Shown: positions 26,682 to 36,204, numbered from the stretch's first letter. The stretch is DNA of 64,000 nt from Ga0077555 sp050187415 (GCA_050187415.1 JBFWXN010000022.1:8903-72902), one strand, 5' to 3'. Notes: generated by a model not told the origin, from the letters alone. Translations and numbers: made by a program.

Positions 26682-27929
26682 TTATCGAACGTGCGACGAT
26701 CGACCGATCCTGGCTTTCTGCAAATACCACCCCGCCAGCAGTGATGCCGCGGCGCAGTAGGCGGCACACGACACGGCGATCGTATCGGCGCTCCATTCCC
26801 TATCGAGCAGGACGCCGAAAATACCTGGAGCCAAACCCGACGAGAAAACGCTTCCCGATGCAGCGAGTGATCTGATCGCGCCGAGATGCCGGCTCCCATA
26901 CACTTCGACCCAGATGGCGCCGGAAATGACTTGAACCAGTCCCGTGCCCAACCCCATCAATCCGAAGAAAATGAAAGCTCCGTAAGACGTGCCGGCAAAT
27001 GGCAGCCAAAGGCAGGACAGCAGGATGGGGATCAGGGCCACCGGAACGAGCCGGCGCGCAGAGAGCTTGTCGACGAGTTGCCCGCTGAACATGGTCGCAA
27101 CGAACGATCCGACCGCATATGCCGACAAGGCCGTTGCGATCAGCAGCAGGCTCCAGCCCTTTTGCGACCCGATATACGCCTGATGGAAGATCAGCCCCGT
27201 CGTGATGAATGAGGGTGCCAGAAGAACGGACATGCAGACATAGAATGCCGGATCGCGCAGGACTTCTGCCTGAGTCCAATGGTGGACCGAAGCTTCGGAT
27301 GGGGCCGATCCGGAACGATCGACAGCGCGCTGCGTGACGATATCCGATGGCTCGGCCCGCTGCAGGAGCAGCAAGATCCCGGGTATCCCCAGGACGGCAA
27401 GCGCAGCACCTCCCGCAAGCCAAACCTGCTGCCAGGAGAGGTGGCTCATGAGGGACACACCCGCGAGCGGCAACAACGCCCCGCCCAGCACGTGGCCGGT
27501 GATCGAGAACGAGACGGCGCGCCCCCGCTCGGCAACGAAGCTTCGCCCCATCGCGGTCATCGCCGAATGGATCATCAGGCCCTGACCGAAGAACCTCAGC
27601 AGGAAAAACGCAAGAACAAGGCTGGCGATGCCGACCGTGTGACCCATCGCGACGGTTGCGCAAACCAAGCCCCCGACTGACGCCAGCGAGAACATCCGCA
27701 GCGACACGCGGTCGATCAGTCGTCCGGCCCACAACAGAACAGCGGCGCTCGAAAGCGTAGCAATCGCATAGCAAAGCCCATAAACGGCGTGGTCCAGCCC
27801 GAAGTCGGCACGGATCATCCCTCCGAATATCGACATGAAATAGGTTTGGCCGAAGCCTGAGCAAAATGTCATCAGCCAGCCGTATGCGAGCATCGGCCAG
27901 TGGGCTCTTATGAAGGCAACCGGAAGCAC
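26682..27929 (-). CDS. MFS transporter
   Basis: Major facilitator permease, 415 residues, twelve predicted helices, inner membrane. Visible features are GWLMTFCSGFGQTYFMSIFG in helix 1, the loop 2-3 motif AGRLIDRVSLR, and FSGQLVDKLSARRLVP as its counterpart in the second half. The GTG start at 27929 is supported by AGGAGG four bases upstream. It converges with chrA. The family moves many solutes and no specific substrate can be read. Confidence 0.88.
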   Translation of the reverse strand: MLPVAFIRAHWPMLAYGWLMTFCSGFGQTYFMSIFGGMIRADFGLDHAVYGLCYAIATLSSAAVLLWAGRLIDRVSLRMFSLASVGGLVCATVAMGHTVGIASLVLAFFLLRFFGQGLMIHSAMTAMGRSFVAERGRAVSFSITGHVLGGALLPLAGVSLMSHLSWQQVWLAGGAALAVLGIPGILLLLQRAEPSDIVTQRAVDRSGSAPSEASVHHWTQAEVLRDPAFYVCMSVLLAPSFITTGLIFHQAYIGSQKGWSLLLIATALSAYAVGSFVATMFSGQLVDKLSARRLVPVALIPILLSCLWLPFAGTSYGAFIFFGLMGLGTGLVQVISGAIWVEVYGSRHLGAIRSLAASGSVFSSGLAPGIFGVLLDREWSADTIAVSCAAYCAAASLLAGWYLQKARIGRSSHVR

Positions 27930-28130
27930 GCGACCTCCTGATCTTGCACCGGGATAAAGTCAGGAAGCCGGCACCGGCAGAGGCGCCTTCAGCACGGACG
28001 GCGAAGTATGAGGCGATCGTGTTGCGCCGCACAACCCTTGTGACGACTTAGCCGCAACAAACTGCAATCTGTCCACATTTCCGCCTCCGCTGCTCGCGCC
28101 GGCTGCGTGACGGTGGTTATCGAGCTTGAA

Positions 28131-29372
28131 TCACGCAGGCCGGCTTTGCTGCTCGATGAAGCGCACGGCCTCCGCGCACCCGTCCTCTCCCCGAATGGAG
28201 GCACCCATCGCGGACGCCCGACCGCGCATCATGGGAGCATGCATGTCGGCAATCGCCGACGTCAGATCTTCGACGCTCAGACGCCGGCGATCGAGGGGGG
28301 GCGGCGCGACGCCAAGTTCGTGCATGCGGCGCGCCCAGAAGGGCTGGTCGCCAAAGAACGGACAAATCGCCATCGGCTTTCCGGCGCGCGCCGACGCCCC
28401 CGTCGTCCCGGCGCCACCATGATGGATCGTCGCTGAAACGCGTGGCAGCAGTATATCGTGCGGTGCCTGCTCGATCAGGTGGATATGCGGCGGCACGTGC
28501 TCGGCCCGAAGCCCGCCGCGACCTGTCGCGAACAGGCCGCGCCGCCCGCACCGGCCGAGGGCCTCGATGATCACCGCGGTCATATGTCCGGCATCGACGC
28601 CCGGCATGCTGCCGAAGCCGACGTAGACCGGCGGATCGCCCGCATCGAGGAAGGCTTGCAGCGGCGCTGGCGGCGCCCAAAGCGCACTGTCGAGAAACCA
28701 GTAGCCGCTGACCAGCACGTCGTCGCCCCAGTCCGAGGGAATGGGCACCACATGCCGGCTGTAGGCATAGATCGTGGCTGCAGGGGCACGTCCGCTCTCC
28801 CGCCTCCGCGACAAGCCGAGCGTAGACGCGCGCCAATCCTTGATGAGCTTGCCGAACAGGAGCCCCGCGCCCTTGATCGCGAGCATGTGGCTCGCGCGGT
28901 TGAATGGCCCAAGTGATCGGAATGGCAGCAATGGGCTCGCGAACGCGGTGGTCGGCGTGAAGCCCGGCAGCGGCGAGGCAAGAATGCCGGGCTTGCCGAG
29001 CTTTTCCGCCATGTGCGGCGAGGCGATGGATTTCGGATGATAGATGACCATGTCAGGCGCAAAGGACCGGACGGCGTGCCATTCCTCGTCCAGCAGGCTC
29101 CGCATCAGCGGCCGCACATGCTTGAGCAGCTTGAAGCCCGCGCTGAAACCCTTGCCGCCGGCGACAGCCGCCTTGCCCTCGGGCGTATCGAGCAGCGCCA
29201 GGAACTCGCCGGGGAGCGCGGCGAACGGGACCCCGCATGTCGTCGCAAAGCCCTCGAACTGGACGGGCGCGGCAAGCTGAACCGTATGCCCCCGCCGCAT
29301 CAACGCAATGGCAAGCGCGATATAAGGTTGTACGTCGCCGCGCGTGCCAAGAGTTTGGATCGCAATGCGCAT
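28131..29372 (-). CDS. Glycosyltransferase family 1 (UDP-glycosyltransferase-like)
   Basis: GT-B fold enzyme of 413 residues that transfers a sugar from an activated donor to a small lipophilic acceptor. The N-terminus MRIAIQTLGTRGDVQPYIAL is that of sterol-glucosyltransferase and EryCIII-like enzymes. The donor-binding signature near the C-terminus reads IHHGGAGTTGASARAGKPMA, followed by ICPFFGDQPFWARRM. It follows a LysR gene by 15 bp on the same strand and is probably cotranscribed. The acceptor could be a sterol, hopanoid or macrolide-like compound; not determinable here. Confidence 0.88.
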   Translation of the reverse strand: MRIAIQTLGTRGDVQPYIALAIALMRRGHTVQLAAPVQFEGFATTCGVPFAALPGEFLALLDTPEGKAAVAGGKGFSAGFKLLKHVRPLMRSLLDEEWHAVRSFAPDMVIYHPKSIASPHMAEKLGKPGILASPLPGFTPTTAFASPLLPFRSLGPFNRASHMLAIKGAGLLFGKLIKDWRASTLGLSRRRESGRAPAATIYAYSRHVVPIPSDWGDDVLVSGYWFLDSALWAPPAPLQAFLDAGDPPVYVGFGSMPGVDAGHMTAVIIEALGRCGRRGLFATGRGGLRAEHVPPHIHLIEQAPHDILLPRVSATIHHGGAGTTGASARAGKPMAICPFFGDQPFWARRMHELGVAPPPLDRRRLSVEDLTSAIADMHAPMMRGRASAMGASIRGEDGCAEAVRFIEQQSRPA

Positions 29373-29387
29373 GCCATAAGTCCTCGT

Positions 29388-30302
29388 TCAGGGTCGCATG
29401 GGGCCGGCATTGGCCAACAGCCCGAAGTTCCGGGCGAACTCGACGAACAAGGCCGTCGCATCGTTGCCGGCGTCCTTGTGCCACACGAGCGAAACGGCCT
29501 GCTCGATGCTTCGCGCAACGATATCGATGAAGCTCACGTCGCCCAGTCCCGTCAGCGCCAGCGAGCGCGGAACAAGCGCGACGCCAAGCCCCTGCGACAC
29601 CAGCGCGATCACGGTCAGCCAATGCTGCACGTCGAAGCCGAGAAACGGCTCGATGTCGGAGGCCTTGAGCACGGCGACGATCCTGTCGTGGTAGTTCGGG
29701 GCGAACTCGCGGGAGAAAACGATCACCCTCTCGTTGGCAAGCCGGCCGAGCTCGATGCGACGAAGACCGGCTAACCGATGGCTACGATGGACGCAGCAGA
29801 CGAGGCCTTCTGTTCCCATGCGATGCTCGACGAGCCTTTCCGGAAGCGGCACCGAGTGAATGAACCCTGCATCGACTTTGTGCCGCTGGATCTCCGTGAT
29901 CTGTTGGGCGGTATTCTTCTCGCAGAGCGTCAGCGCGATCTGCGGGTGCGTCGCCTCGAACCGGCGGAGCAGGGCCGGAAGGCCGCGGAACAGCATCGAT
30001 GGGACGAAGCCGACCGAAACCGCCCCCCGCGAGCCGGCGGCGATCTCCCGTGCCATGGCTGTCGCAGTCACGAGCTGATCGAGGATCTGGCGCGCCTGCT
30101 CGGCAAACACCCGGCCAGCGGGAGTCAGTTCGACGGACTTTCGCGTTCGCATCATCAAGGCGTAGCCGAGATCCTGCTCGAGCTGCTTGAGACCGGCGCT
30201 GAGCGGTGGCTGCGAGACGTTGAGCCGCTTTGCGGCCTTGCCGAAGTGCAACTCCTCAGCCAGAACCACGAACTGGCGGAGCTGGCGAAATGTGATGGCC
30301 AT
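29388..30302 (-). CDS. LysR family transcriptional regulator
   Basis: 304 residues with an N-terminal winged helix (FRQLRQFVVLAEELHFGKAA, NVSQPPLSAGLKQLEQDLGY) and a C-terminal effector domain (VSVGFVPSMLFRGLPALLRRF). It diverges from the acyl-CoA dehydrogenase gene across a 115-bp AT-rich region containing a dyad, the usual layout for LysR control of a divergent catabolic gene. It is also immediately upstream of the glycosyltransferase gene. Confidence 0.93.
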   Translation of the reverse strand: MAITFRQLRQFVVLAEELHFGKAAKRLNVSQPPLSAGLKQLEQDLGYALMMRTRKSVELTPAGRVFAEQARQILDQLVTATAMAREIAAGSRGAVSVGFVPSMLFRGLPALLRRFEATHPQIALTLCEKNTAQQITEIQRHKVDAGFIHSVPLPERLVEHRMGTEGLVCCVHRSHRLAGLRRIELGRLANERVIVFSREFAPNYHDRIVAVLKASDIEPFLGFDVQHWLTVIALVSQGLGVALVPRSLALTGLGDVSFIDIVARSIEQAVSLVWHKDAGNDATALFVEFARNFGLLANAGPMRP

Positions 30303-30314
30303 GAGCTGCCTTTC

Positions 30315-30330
30315 ATACTTTAAACAGTAT
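30315..30330. promoter_or_regulatory. Candidate LysR operator
   Basis: ATACT-TTAAAC-AGTAT, an inverted repeat with 5-bp arms containing T-N11-A spacing, 12 bp upstream of the lysR start in the divergent promoter region shared with the acyl-CoA dehydrogenase gene. Confidence 0.4.
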
Positions 30331-30417
30331 CAAAACATCAATTTATAGTATTATATTTGCAATCAACAAACCATTAGCCTGCGAAGGCTGGAGCAACCCG
30401 CAAAGGAGCGATCAGCA

Positions 30418-32154
30418 ATGTCGACCGTGTACGAGAACATTCCGGACAGCGCCGGTCTCAATGTCTTTCGGGCCGATCCGGCCATGCTGGAATTGTTGAC
30501 GGTCTACCTCGATCCCGATCTTCTGGGCGTGACGTCGACCCAGCTCGATCGCATGGGTGCTCTGGTCGGCGATCGGCTGGAAGGGCTTGCCCTCGCCGCA
30601 GACAAGAATCCGCCCGTTCTCAGCATTCGCGCCCGTAACGGCGCGCCCCAGGAGATCGTGCACAAGCACCCGGCGTACGAAGAGCTCGAGCGTTACGCGT
30701 TCGGCGAGTTCGGGCTCGCCGCCATGTCGCATCGCCCAGGCGTTTTCGGCGCCGACAGCAAGCTGCCCCCGCTCGTCAAGTACGCGCTCGTCTATCTTTT
30801 CGTGCAGGCCGAGTTTGGCTTGTGCTGCCCACTCAGCATGACGGATTCGCTCACCCGCACGCTCGTCAAGTTCGGCTCGAAAGACCTGGTCGACCGCTAT
30901 TTCCAGCAACTCACCAGCCAGGACATGGACACCCTGTTCCAGGGCGCCATGTTCATGACCGAGCAGGTTGCGGGCTCCGACGTCGGCGCGATCGGCACCA
31001 CCGCGCGCTTCGAAAACGGCGAGTGGCACCTCTACGGCGACAAGTGGTTCTGCTCGAACCCCGATGCCGCCCTCAGCATGGTGCTGGCCCGCCCCGAAGG
31101 CAGCGATCAGGGAACGAAGGGGCTGTCGCTGTTCCTGCTGCCGCGGCACCTGCCCGACGGCGCCAAGAATGCTTATCGCATCCTCCGGCTCAAGGAAAAG
31201 CTCGGCACGCGCTCGATGGCGAGCGGGGAGGTCAAGCTCGAGGGCGCCGTCGCCTACCTGGTCGGCGATCCCGGGCAGGGCTTCAAGCAGATGACCGACA
31301 TGATCAACATGTCGCGTCTCGCCAACGGTGTGCGCTCGGCTGGCCTGATGCGGCGCTCGGTCAACGAGGCGTTGTTTATCGCCGGCAACCGCGAGGCCTT
31401 CGGCAAGCGCCTGATCGAGCTGCCGCTCATGCAGCGCCAACTCGCCAAGATGCTGGTCACGGCCGAGCAGGGGCGCAGCATGGTGTTTCATACGGCCCGC
31501 GTCCTCGAGCAGGCCGACAAGGGGGACGCGCATATGGCACGCGTTCTGCGTATTCTCACGCCGCTCATCAAATTCCGCACCTGTCGCGACGCGCGCAAGG
31601 TCGCCGGCGACGCCATGGAGGTGCGGGGCGGCTGCGGATACATCGAGGAATGGTCCGACGCGCGCGTCCTGCGCGATTCACACCTCGGCTCGATCTGGGA
31701 GGGCACGAGCAATATCGTCGCCCTCGACGTCGCGCGGGCCGCACGCCGGGAGGGCGCGCTGGATGCCCTCCGGCAGCACGTGCGCAGCCTCCTCGATGAA
31801 GCCGGCTCTTCGTCGCGAGCCAGCGGTATGGTCGCCGAGCGCTTCGCAAGCGCCGCCGCCTTGATGGAGGCGGTCGCCGCAGACCGCGATCGCGAAATCG
31901 AGACCCGGGCGGCGGCAACCGCGCTCTACAATGCCACCTCGGCAGTCTTCATGGCGTGGGAGGACGCAAAACTGCGACAGCAGAGCAACGATTATCGCGG
32001 CGACCGGCTGGCTCTCGCAGAGCAGGTGGTCCGCCACAAGCTCTCGGCCCATGATCCGCTCGCCGGCGAAACGGGCGAGAGCGAGACGGCGCGCGACCTT
32101 CTGCAACGCGCGCTCGCGACCGGCACCCATGCTGGAGTTGCATCGGCGGCATGA
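30418..32154 (+). CDS. Acyl-CoA dehydrogenase, AidB-like
   Basis: FAD enzyme that introduces a double bond into an acyl-CoA; 578 residues, longer than the usual 380-400, because of an AidB-like N-terminal domain and a C-terminal helical extension. Core motifs are FMTEQVAGSDVGAIGTTAR in the FAD/substrate region, LKEKLGTRSMASGEV, RLANGVRSAGLMRRSVNEAL, and the C-terminal GGCGYIEEWSDARVLRDSHL with EGTSNIVALD. AAAGGAG lies nine bases before the ATG. It is divergent from a LysR gene, its likely regulator. AidB itself is DNA-damage related, but many relatives are ordinary dehydrogenases, so a catabolic role is more probable. Confidence 0.9.
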   Translation: MSTVYENIPDSAGLNVFRADPAMLELLTVYLDPDLLGVTSTQLDRMGALVGDRLEGLALAADKNPPVLSIRARNGAPQEIVHKHPAYEELERYAFGEFGLAAMSHRPGVFGADSKLPPLVKYALVYLFVQAEFGLCCPLSMTDSLTRTLVKFGSKDLVDRYFQQLTSQDMDTLFQGAMFMTEQVAGSDVGAIGTTARFENGEWHLYGDKWFCSNPDAALSMVLARPEGSDQGTKGLSLFLLPRHLPDGAKNAYRILRLKEKLGTRSMASGEVKLEGAVAYLVGDPGQGFKQMTDMINMSRLANGVRSAGLMRRSVNEALFIAGNREAFGKRLIELPLMQRQLAKMLVTAEQGRSMVFHTARVLEQADKGDAHMARVLRILTPLIKFRTCRDARKVAGDAMEVRGGCGYIEEWSDARVLRDSHLGSIWEGTSNIVALDVARAARREGALDALRQHVRSLLDEAGSSSRASGMVAERFASAAALMEAVAADRDREIETRAAATALYNATSAVFMAWEDAKLRQQSNDYRGDRLALAEQVVRHKLSAHDPLAGETGESETARDLLQRALATGTHAGVASAA

Positions 32155-32272
32155 CGGACATGGCCGAGGCCCAAAGCCGGCGTGGGCGACGCACGGCTCG
32201 CGCGGATGCCGCGTGATTGCAACCAAGGCCGCCGCCGGCGCGTTATCACCCATGGTCTTTTCGGAGCCCCAT

Positions 32273-32623
32273 ATGCCATTGACCATCGTCGCCGTGCTGA
32301 TCGCAGCCATTGGTGGGTCCGACGGGGCCGCGCGCCCCCATGTCGAGCTTGCGCAATCGACCAACCCGGCGCTCTCGCCGCCGGCACGCTTCGGGCGCAG
32401 CTACGCCGCTCCGGACCAGACCAACCCAGGCACGTCGAGCGGACCGCTCCTGAAGACGCCAGGCTTCACCCCCGCGCTGCCGAGCACGCCCGGCGTCAGC
32501 CGCGAACCGCGCAACCGGCCGACACAGCCTTACCCGACGGCCTCGGATTGCGCCGCCGGTCACCGATCCGGTTCCGGCATCACCCGGCGCGAGTTCAACC
32601 GGCTGTGCGGGCAGGGGTCTTGA
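32273..32623 (+). CDS. Small exported proline-rich protein, unknown function
   Basis: 116 residues. The N-terminal MPLTIVAVLIAAIGG is a likely signal peptide or anchor. The mature part is rich in Pro, Ser and Thr (NPALSPPARFGRSYAAPDQT, LPSTPGVSREPRNRPTQP) and ends in a folded-looking two-cysteine segment, ASDCAAGHRSGSGITRREFN then RLC. GGAG is placed six bases before ATG 32273; ATG 32252 is an alternative. It lies between the acyl-CoA dehydrogenase and metC on the same strand. I do not recognise the family. Confidence 0.6.
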   Translation: MPLTIVAVLIAAIGGSDGAARPHVELAQSTNPALSPPARFGRSYAAPDQTNPGTSSGPLLKTPGFTPALPSTPGVSREPRNRPTQPYPTASDCAAGHRSGSGITRREFNRLCGQGS

Positions 32624-32714
32624 CGCGGCCGCCTGCCTCGCGACTTGCTGCACCGGCTGATTGACTTTAAATCGACGGCTCGTGCCCATGCGGGCCAGCA
32701 GCCTCGAGGACTAT

Positions 32715-33914
32715 ATGGCAACGAGCGACGACCGGCCCGGCGCATCGAAAAGCAAGCGGCGCACCGCAACCGATATTGTGCATCACGGTCGCGATCCGTT
32801 CGCGCACCACGGCTTCGTCAATCCGCCCGTCTATCGGGGCTCGACGGTCCTCTTCAAGTCGCTCGAGGCGTTCGAGAAGCGCCAGCAGCGCTACGTCTAC
32901 GGCCGGCGCGGCACTCCGACGACCGAGGCCCTCGAGGCCGCGATCTGCCATCTGGAAGGCGGCTACCGGACGATCCTTGCACCGAACGGCCTGGCGGCGA
33001 TTACCCACGCCTTGCTCGCGATCGTCAAATCCGGCGACCATGTGCTGGTCACGGACAGCGCCTATCAGCCAACCCGAAAGTTTTGCGATAGCGTGCTCGC
33101 CCGCCTCGGCGTCGAGACGACATACTACGATCCGTTGATCGGCGCCGGCATCGCCGGCCTGATGAAACCGAACACCAGGGTTGTGTTTACCGAGAGCCCC
33201 GGCTCGCAGACGTTCGAGGTGCAGGACATCCCCGCCATCGCCAAGGCGGCACACGCCGGCGGAGCCTTGGTCATGATCGACAACACGTGGGCCTCGCCGC
33301 TTTATTTCAAGCCGTTCGCGCATGGTGCCGACGTCTCGGTGCAGGCGGCCACCAAGTACATTGTCGGGCACGCCGACGCGATGCTCGGCTCGATTACGAT
33401 GAACGAGGCGGCGACGGCTCTCATGGCCGATCGGATTCACGCGCTCGGCATCGGCGTCGGCACCGAGGAGTGCTACCTCGGCATGCGCGGCATCCGGACG
33501 ATCGATGTGCGGCTGGAGCGGCACTGGCGGTCGGGGCTCGAGATGGCGCGCTGGCTCCAGGCTCGTCCCGAGGTTGCGCGCGTCCTTCATCCGGCACTCG
33601 AGAGCGACCCCGGCTACCCGATCTGGAAGCGTGATTTCCTGGGCGCCTCGGGCCTCTTCGCGTTCATCCTGAAACCCGTCCCGAAGCCGGCGGTCGCGGC
33701 GATGCTCGAGGGCCTCGAGTTGTTCGGCATGGGTGCCTCATGGGGTGGCTTCGAAAGCCTCGTGCTGCCCTTCAACGCGTCGATGTATCGGACCGCGACG
33801 AAATGGGAGCCCGAAGGCCCGTGCGTGCGCATCCACATCGGTCTCGAGGATGTCGAGGACCTGAAGGCCGACTTGACAGCAGGGTTCGAACGCCTCGCCG
33901 CGGCGAAAGGCTGA
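32715..33914 (+). CDS. metC: Cystathionine beta-lyase (Cys/Met metabolism PLP enzyme)
   Basis: PLP-dependent enzyme that cleaves cystathionine to homocysteine, pyruvate and ammonia in methionine synthesis. 399 residues from ATG 32715; the frame is open from 32661, but GAGGA four bases before 32715 and family alignment favour the later start. Visible are NPPVYRGSTVLFKS, the cofactor-contacting YGRRGTPTT, the aspartate in VMIDNTWASPLYF, and K214 in SVQAATKYIVGHADAMLGS, the Schiff-base lysine. The GMGASWGGFESLV segment near the C-terminus is typical of MetC rather than MetB or MetZ. Confidence 0.92.
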   Translation: MATSDDRPGASKSKRRTATDIVHHGRDPFAHHGFVNPPVYRGSTVLFKSLEAFEKRQQRYVYGRRGTPTTEALEAAICHLEGGYRTILAPNGLAAITHALLAIVKSGDHVLVTDSAYQPTRKFCDSVLARLGVETTYYDPLIGAGIAGLMKPNTRVVFTESPGSQTFEVQDIPAIAKAAHAGGALVMIDNTWASPLYFKPFAHGADVSVQAATKYIVGHADAMLGSITMNEAATALMADRIHALGIGVGTEECYLGMRGIRTIDVRLERHWRSGLEMARWLQARPEVARVLHPALESDPGYPIWKRDFLGASGLFAFILKPVPKPAVAAMLEGLELFGMGASWGGFESLVLPFNASMYRTATKWEPEGPCVRIHIGLEDVEDLKADLTAGFERLAAAKG

Positions 33915-34018
33915 GCCACGCAGTAACCAACAGCATCGGCTGATCGAGATGCCGCTCCGCTTGGCCCCGACATTGCACCAAACCCAATCGTTAACAGTTT
34001 GTTTCGATTGGACGTGCC

Positions 34019-35143
34019 ATGACGATACCAAGCGACATGACGCTCACAGAGCTCCTGTCGGCGGCTTTCTACCTGCTGACGGCGGTGCTGCTCGCTTATG
34101 CAGTGGGACGCCGCTATATCGTGACCGGTCGGCTGTGCGCCATCGGGGCGATCCTGACCGTGATCGCCGCCAACAGCCTCCTCATCGTGGCCTATGACGG
34201 CGAGCCCGAAGTCGTCTACGAGCGTCCCGGCCCGATCAAGAGGGCACGCTCCGGCGAGCGCGGCGTGTTCCAGTTCGAGAACGACGATAAGACGAGCACG
34301 GACGCCGCACACGGCGGAAGCGGTGCCGGAGGTCTGGGCGGCCAAGGCGCCGACGGCGAGGGTTCCATCGTGCTGGCATCGTTCAACGCCCGCACCGGCA
34401 GCAAAGCCGAACGCCAGATATTGAACGGTCTCGATTGCGCCGATTGCCCCGATATGGTGGTCCTCTATCCCGGCGTATTCCGCATGGGCGCGAACCCGGC
34501 CGACGAGATCGCAACCGACGCCGAGCGTCCGGCACGCCTCATCGGCCTCGCTGCGCCGTTCGCCATCGGCCGCAATGAGGTGACAATCCGTGAGTTCGTC
34601 GCGTTCGCCGAAGCGACGAGGAGGCCGGTGCCGGCTTGCCCGGATGTGAGGAGCGCAGACGACGAGCGTCGGCCCGTCACATGCGTCAGTGCTCGCGATG
34701 CCGATGCCTATGCGGCGTGGCTCGCGGCGCGTACCGGCCGGTCATTCCGGTTGCCATCGGAATCCGAATGGGAGTATGCGGCCCGCGCGGGAGCGACGGG
34801 GCCCTACGTCACTGGAAGCCATCTGGGCCGAGGCCAAGCCAACATCGACAACGCTGGCGGCCACACGATGCGCGTCGGCAGCTTCGCGGCGAACGACTTC
34901 GGCATCAACGACATGCACGGCAACGCGGCGGAGATCGTGGCCGGCTGCTGGGTCGCATCGCCATCCGAGGTGCCGGGCGACGGCAAGGCAGTGACGTCTG
35001 CAACCGGATGTGCGCAACGCGTCCTGCGCGACGGGCACGCGGGCGAGACGGCTGCGATGGCGCGGCTTTCTGCACGACGGCCCATCGACCGCAATGCGCA
35101 CATGCCGGGTGTCGGCTTCCGCCTCGCCCGCGATCTGGATTGA
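34019..35143 (+). CDS. Membrane-anchored SUMF1/formylglycine-generating-enzyme-like protein
   Basis: 374 residues. Two N-terminal hydrophobic helices (LLSAAFYLLTAVLLAYAVG and LCAIGAILTVIAANSLLIVA) anchor it, then a Gly-rich linker leads to a C-terminal SUMF1-type C-lectin domain from about residue 145: FRMGANPADE, FAIGRNEVTIREFVAFAE, RLPSESEWEYAARAGATGPY, FGINDMHGNAAEIVAGCW, VGFRLARDLD. The canonical RGGSW motif is replaced by RVLRDGHAGE, so oxidase activity is doubtful. Family members without it act as scaffolds or in other modifications. No sulfatase gene is nearby. Confidence 0.82.
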   Translation: MTIPSDMTLTELLSAAFYLLTAVLLAYAVGRRYIVTGRLCAIGAILTVIAANSLLIVAYDGEPEVVYERPGPIKRARSGERGVFQFENDDKTSTDAAHGGSGAGGLGGQGADGEGSIVLASFNARTGSKAERQILNGLDCADCPDMVVLYPGVFRMGANPADEIATDAERPARLIGLAAPFAIGRNEVTIREFVAFAEATRRPVPACPDVRSADDERRPVTCVSARDADAYAAWLAARTGRSFRLPSESEWEYAARAGATGPYVTGSHLGRGQANIDNAGGHTMRVGSFAANDFGINDMHGNAAEIVAGCWVASPSEVPGDGKAVTSATGCAQRVLRDGHAGETAAMARLSARRPIDRNAHMPGVGFRLARDLD

Positions 35144-35176
35144 GAAGGTGTCAGGCGCCGACCCTGGGCGCCTGCC

Positions 35177-35842
35177 TCAGAACACGAATTCGGCTGCACG
35201 TTCAAAGCCCGGCAGCACGTGCGCCTCGGCGTCGAACAGGGCGTGGCGATCGAAGTTCATGGCGAAGCGGCGCCATTGATACACCTTGCCGACGCCGTTG
35301 ATGTCCAAGATGGCGACCAGCCGCCCGCCGTCCTTGAGCTGATTGAGCAGCGACGACGGCACCTCGGTTACCTTGCCGCCGAGCAAAATCGCATCGTAGG
35401 GACCGCGCGCGGCAAAACCGTCTCGGAGCGGGCCCACGTGCACCTCCGCGTTGCCGATGGAAAGGTCCGCAAGCGCCGCCTTCGCCACCCCGGCAAGCGC
35501 CTCGTCGCACTCGAGTGCGACCACCCGCTTAGCGATGTGCGCGAGTACGGCCGTCGAGTAGCCGGTGGCCGGCGCCACGTCGAGCACGGTCGCATCCGGA
35601 TCCAGAGCGAAGTTCTGTATCATTTTGGCAAGCGTGCGCGGCGCCAGCAGCGCCCGCGGCGAGCGCCCGCCTTCACCGCTGACGATCAGGTCGCCGTCCA
35701 TGTAGGCCACGGCACGTTTCGATTTCGGCACGAAATCCTCGCGCGGGATTTCGAGCATGGCCCGCGCAATACGCCGGTCGGTCACGTCGCTCGGCCGCAC
35801 CTGGGAGTCGACCATGTTCTTGCGCTGCACTGCGCTGTCCAT
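35177..35842 (-). CDS. Protein-L-isoaspartate O-methyltransferase family protein
   Basis: SAM-dependent methyltransferase-fold protein, 221 residues. Family features are NMVDSQVRPSDVTDRRI, IPREDFVPKSKRAVAYMDGD, motif I VLDVAPATGYSTAVLAHIA, VVALECDEAL and a C-terminal beta-hairpin. The motif-I sequence VAPATGYS differs from the classical Pcm GTGSGY, as in the divergent Pcm-like copies of Hyphomicrobiales, so repair of isoaspartyl residues is uncertain. It is convergent with the SUMF1-like gene. No gene was seen in the 242 bp between its start and the tRNA. Confidence 0.85.
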   Translation of the reverse strand: MDSAVQRKNMVDSQVRPSDVTDRRIARAMLEIPREDFVPKSKRAVAYMDGDLIVSGEGGRSPRALLAPRTLAKMIQNFALDPDATVLDVAPATGYSTAVLAHIAKRVVALECDEALAGVAKAALADLSIGNAEVHVGPLRDGFAARGPYDAILLGGKVTEVPSSLLNQLKDGGRLVAILDINGVGKVYQWRRFAMNFDRHALFDAEAHVLPGFERAAEFVF

Positions 35843-36084
35843 CCTGCGTCCTCCCGTATGGCGGTCTTCCGCGCCGGCCTGCGCAGCCTCGCGCGAATAA
35901 GCTGCGCCAAGCTAGCCAAGACGGCGCCGCGAGACCACCGTGCGACGTCTATCGCTCCTGCGGCGGCACGACGCAAGTGCCCGCGTGGCGCCCGCGCGGC
36001 CCCACGCCTGCGGCATGCGCATTGCGCTCCGTCGCGGCTGTGTGATACACGCTTCGCTGTTTCGCGGGCAATCGCGAGGCGGAG

Positions 36085-36158
36085 GGCCACGTGGCGGAGT
36101 GGTGACGCAGCGGACTGCAAATCCGCGTACCCCGGTTCAATTCCGGGCGTGGCCTCCA
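36085..36158 (+). tRNA. tRNA-Cys (anticodon GCA)
   Basis: 74-nt cloverleaf. The acceptor stem GGCCACG pairs with CGTGGCC, the discriminator is T, and CCA is encoded. The anticodon stem GCGGA/TCCGC encloses loop CTGCAAA with anticodon GCA, and the T-loop is GGTTCAATTCC. Its 3' part is the attachment site of the adjacent integrated element, which restores an intact gene. Confidence 0.95.
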
Positions 36159-36159
36159 G
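36115..36159. repeat. attL: 45-bp direct repeat in tRNA-Cys 3' end
   Basis: Exact copy of 46113-46157. It spans the tRNA anticodon loop to one base past CCA, the classical crossover region for tyrosine integrases. Confidence 0.95.
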
Positions 36160-36204
36160 CACTTAGCTCGCTCGCGCCTTCCCTTTTACATCTTCTTTTA
36201 CAGA

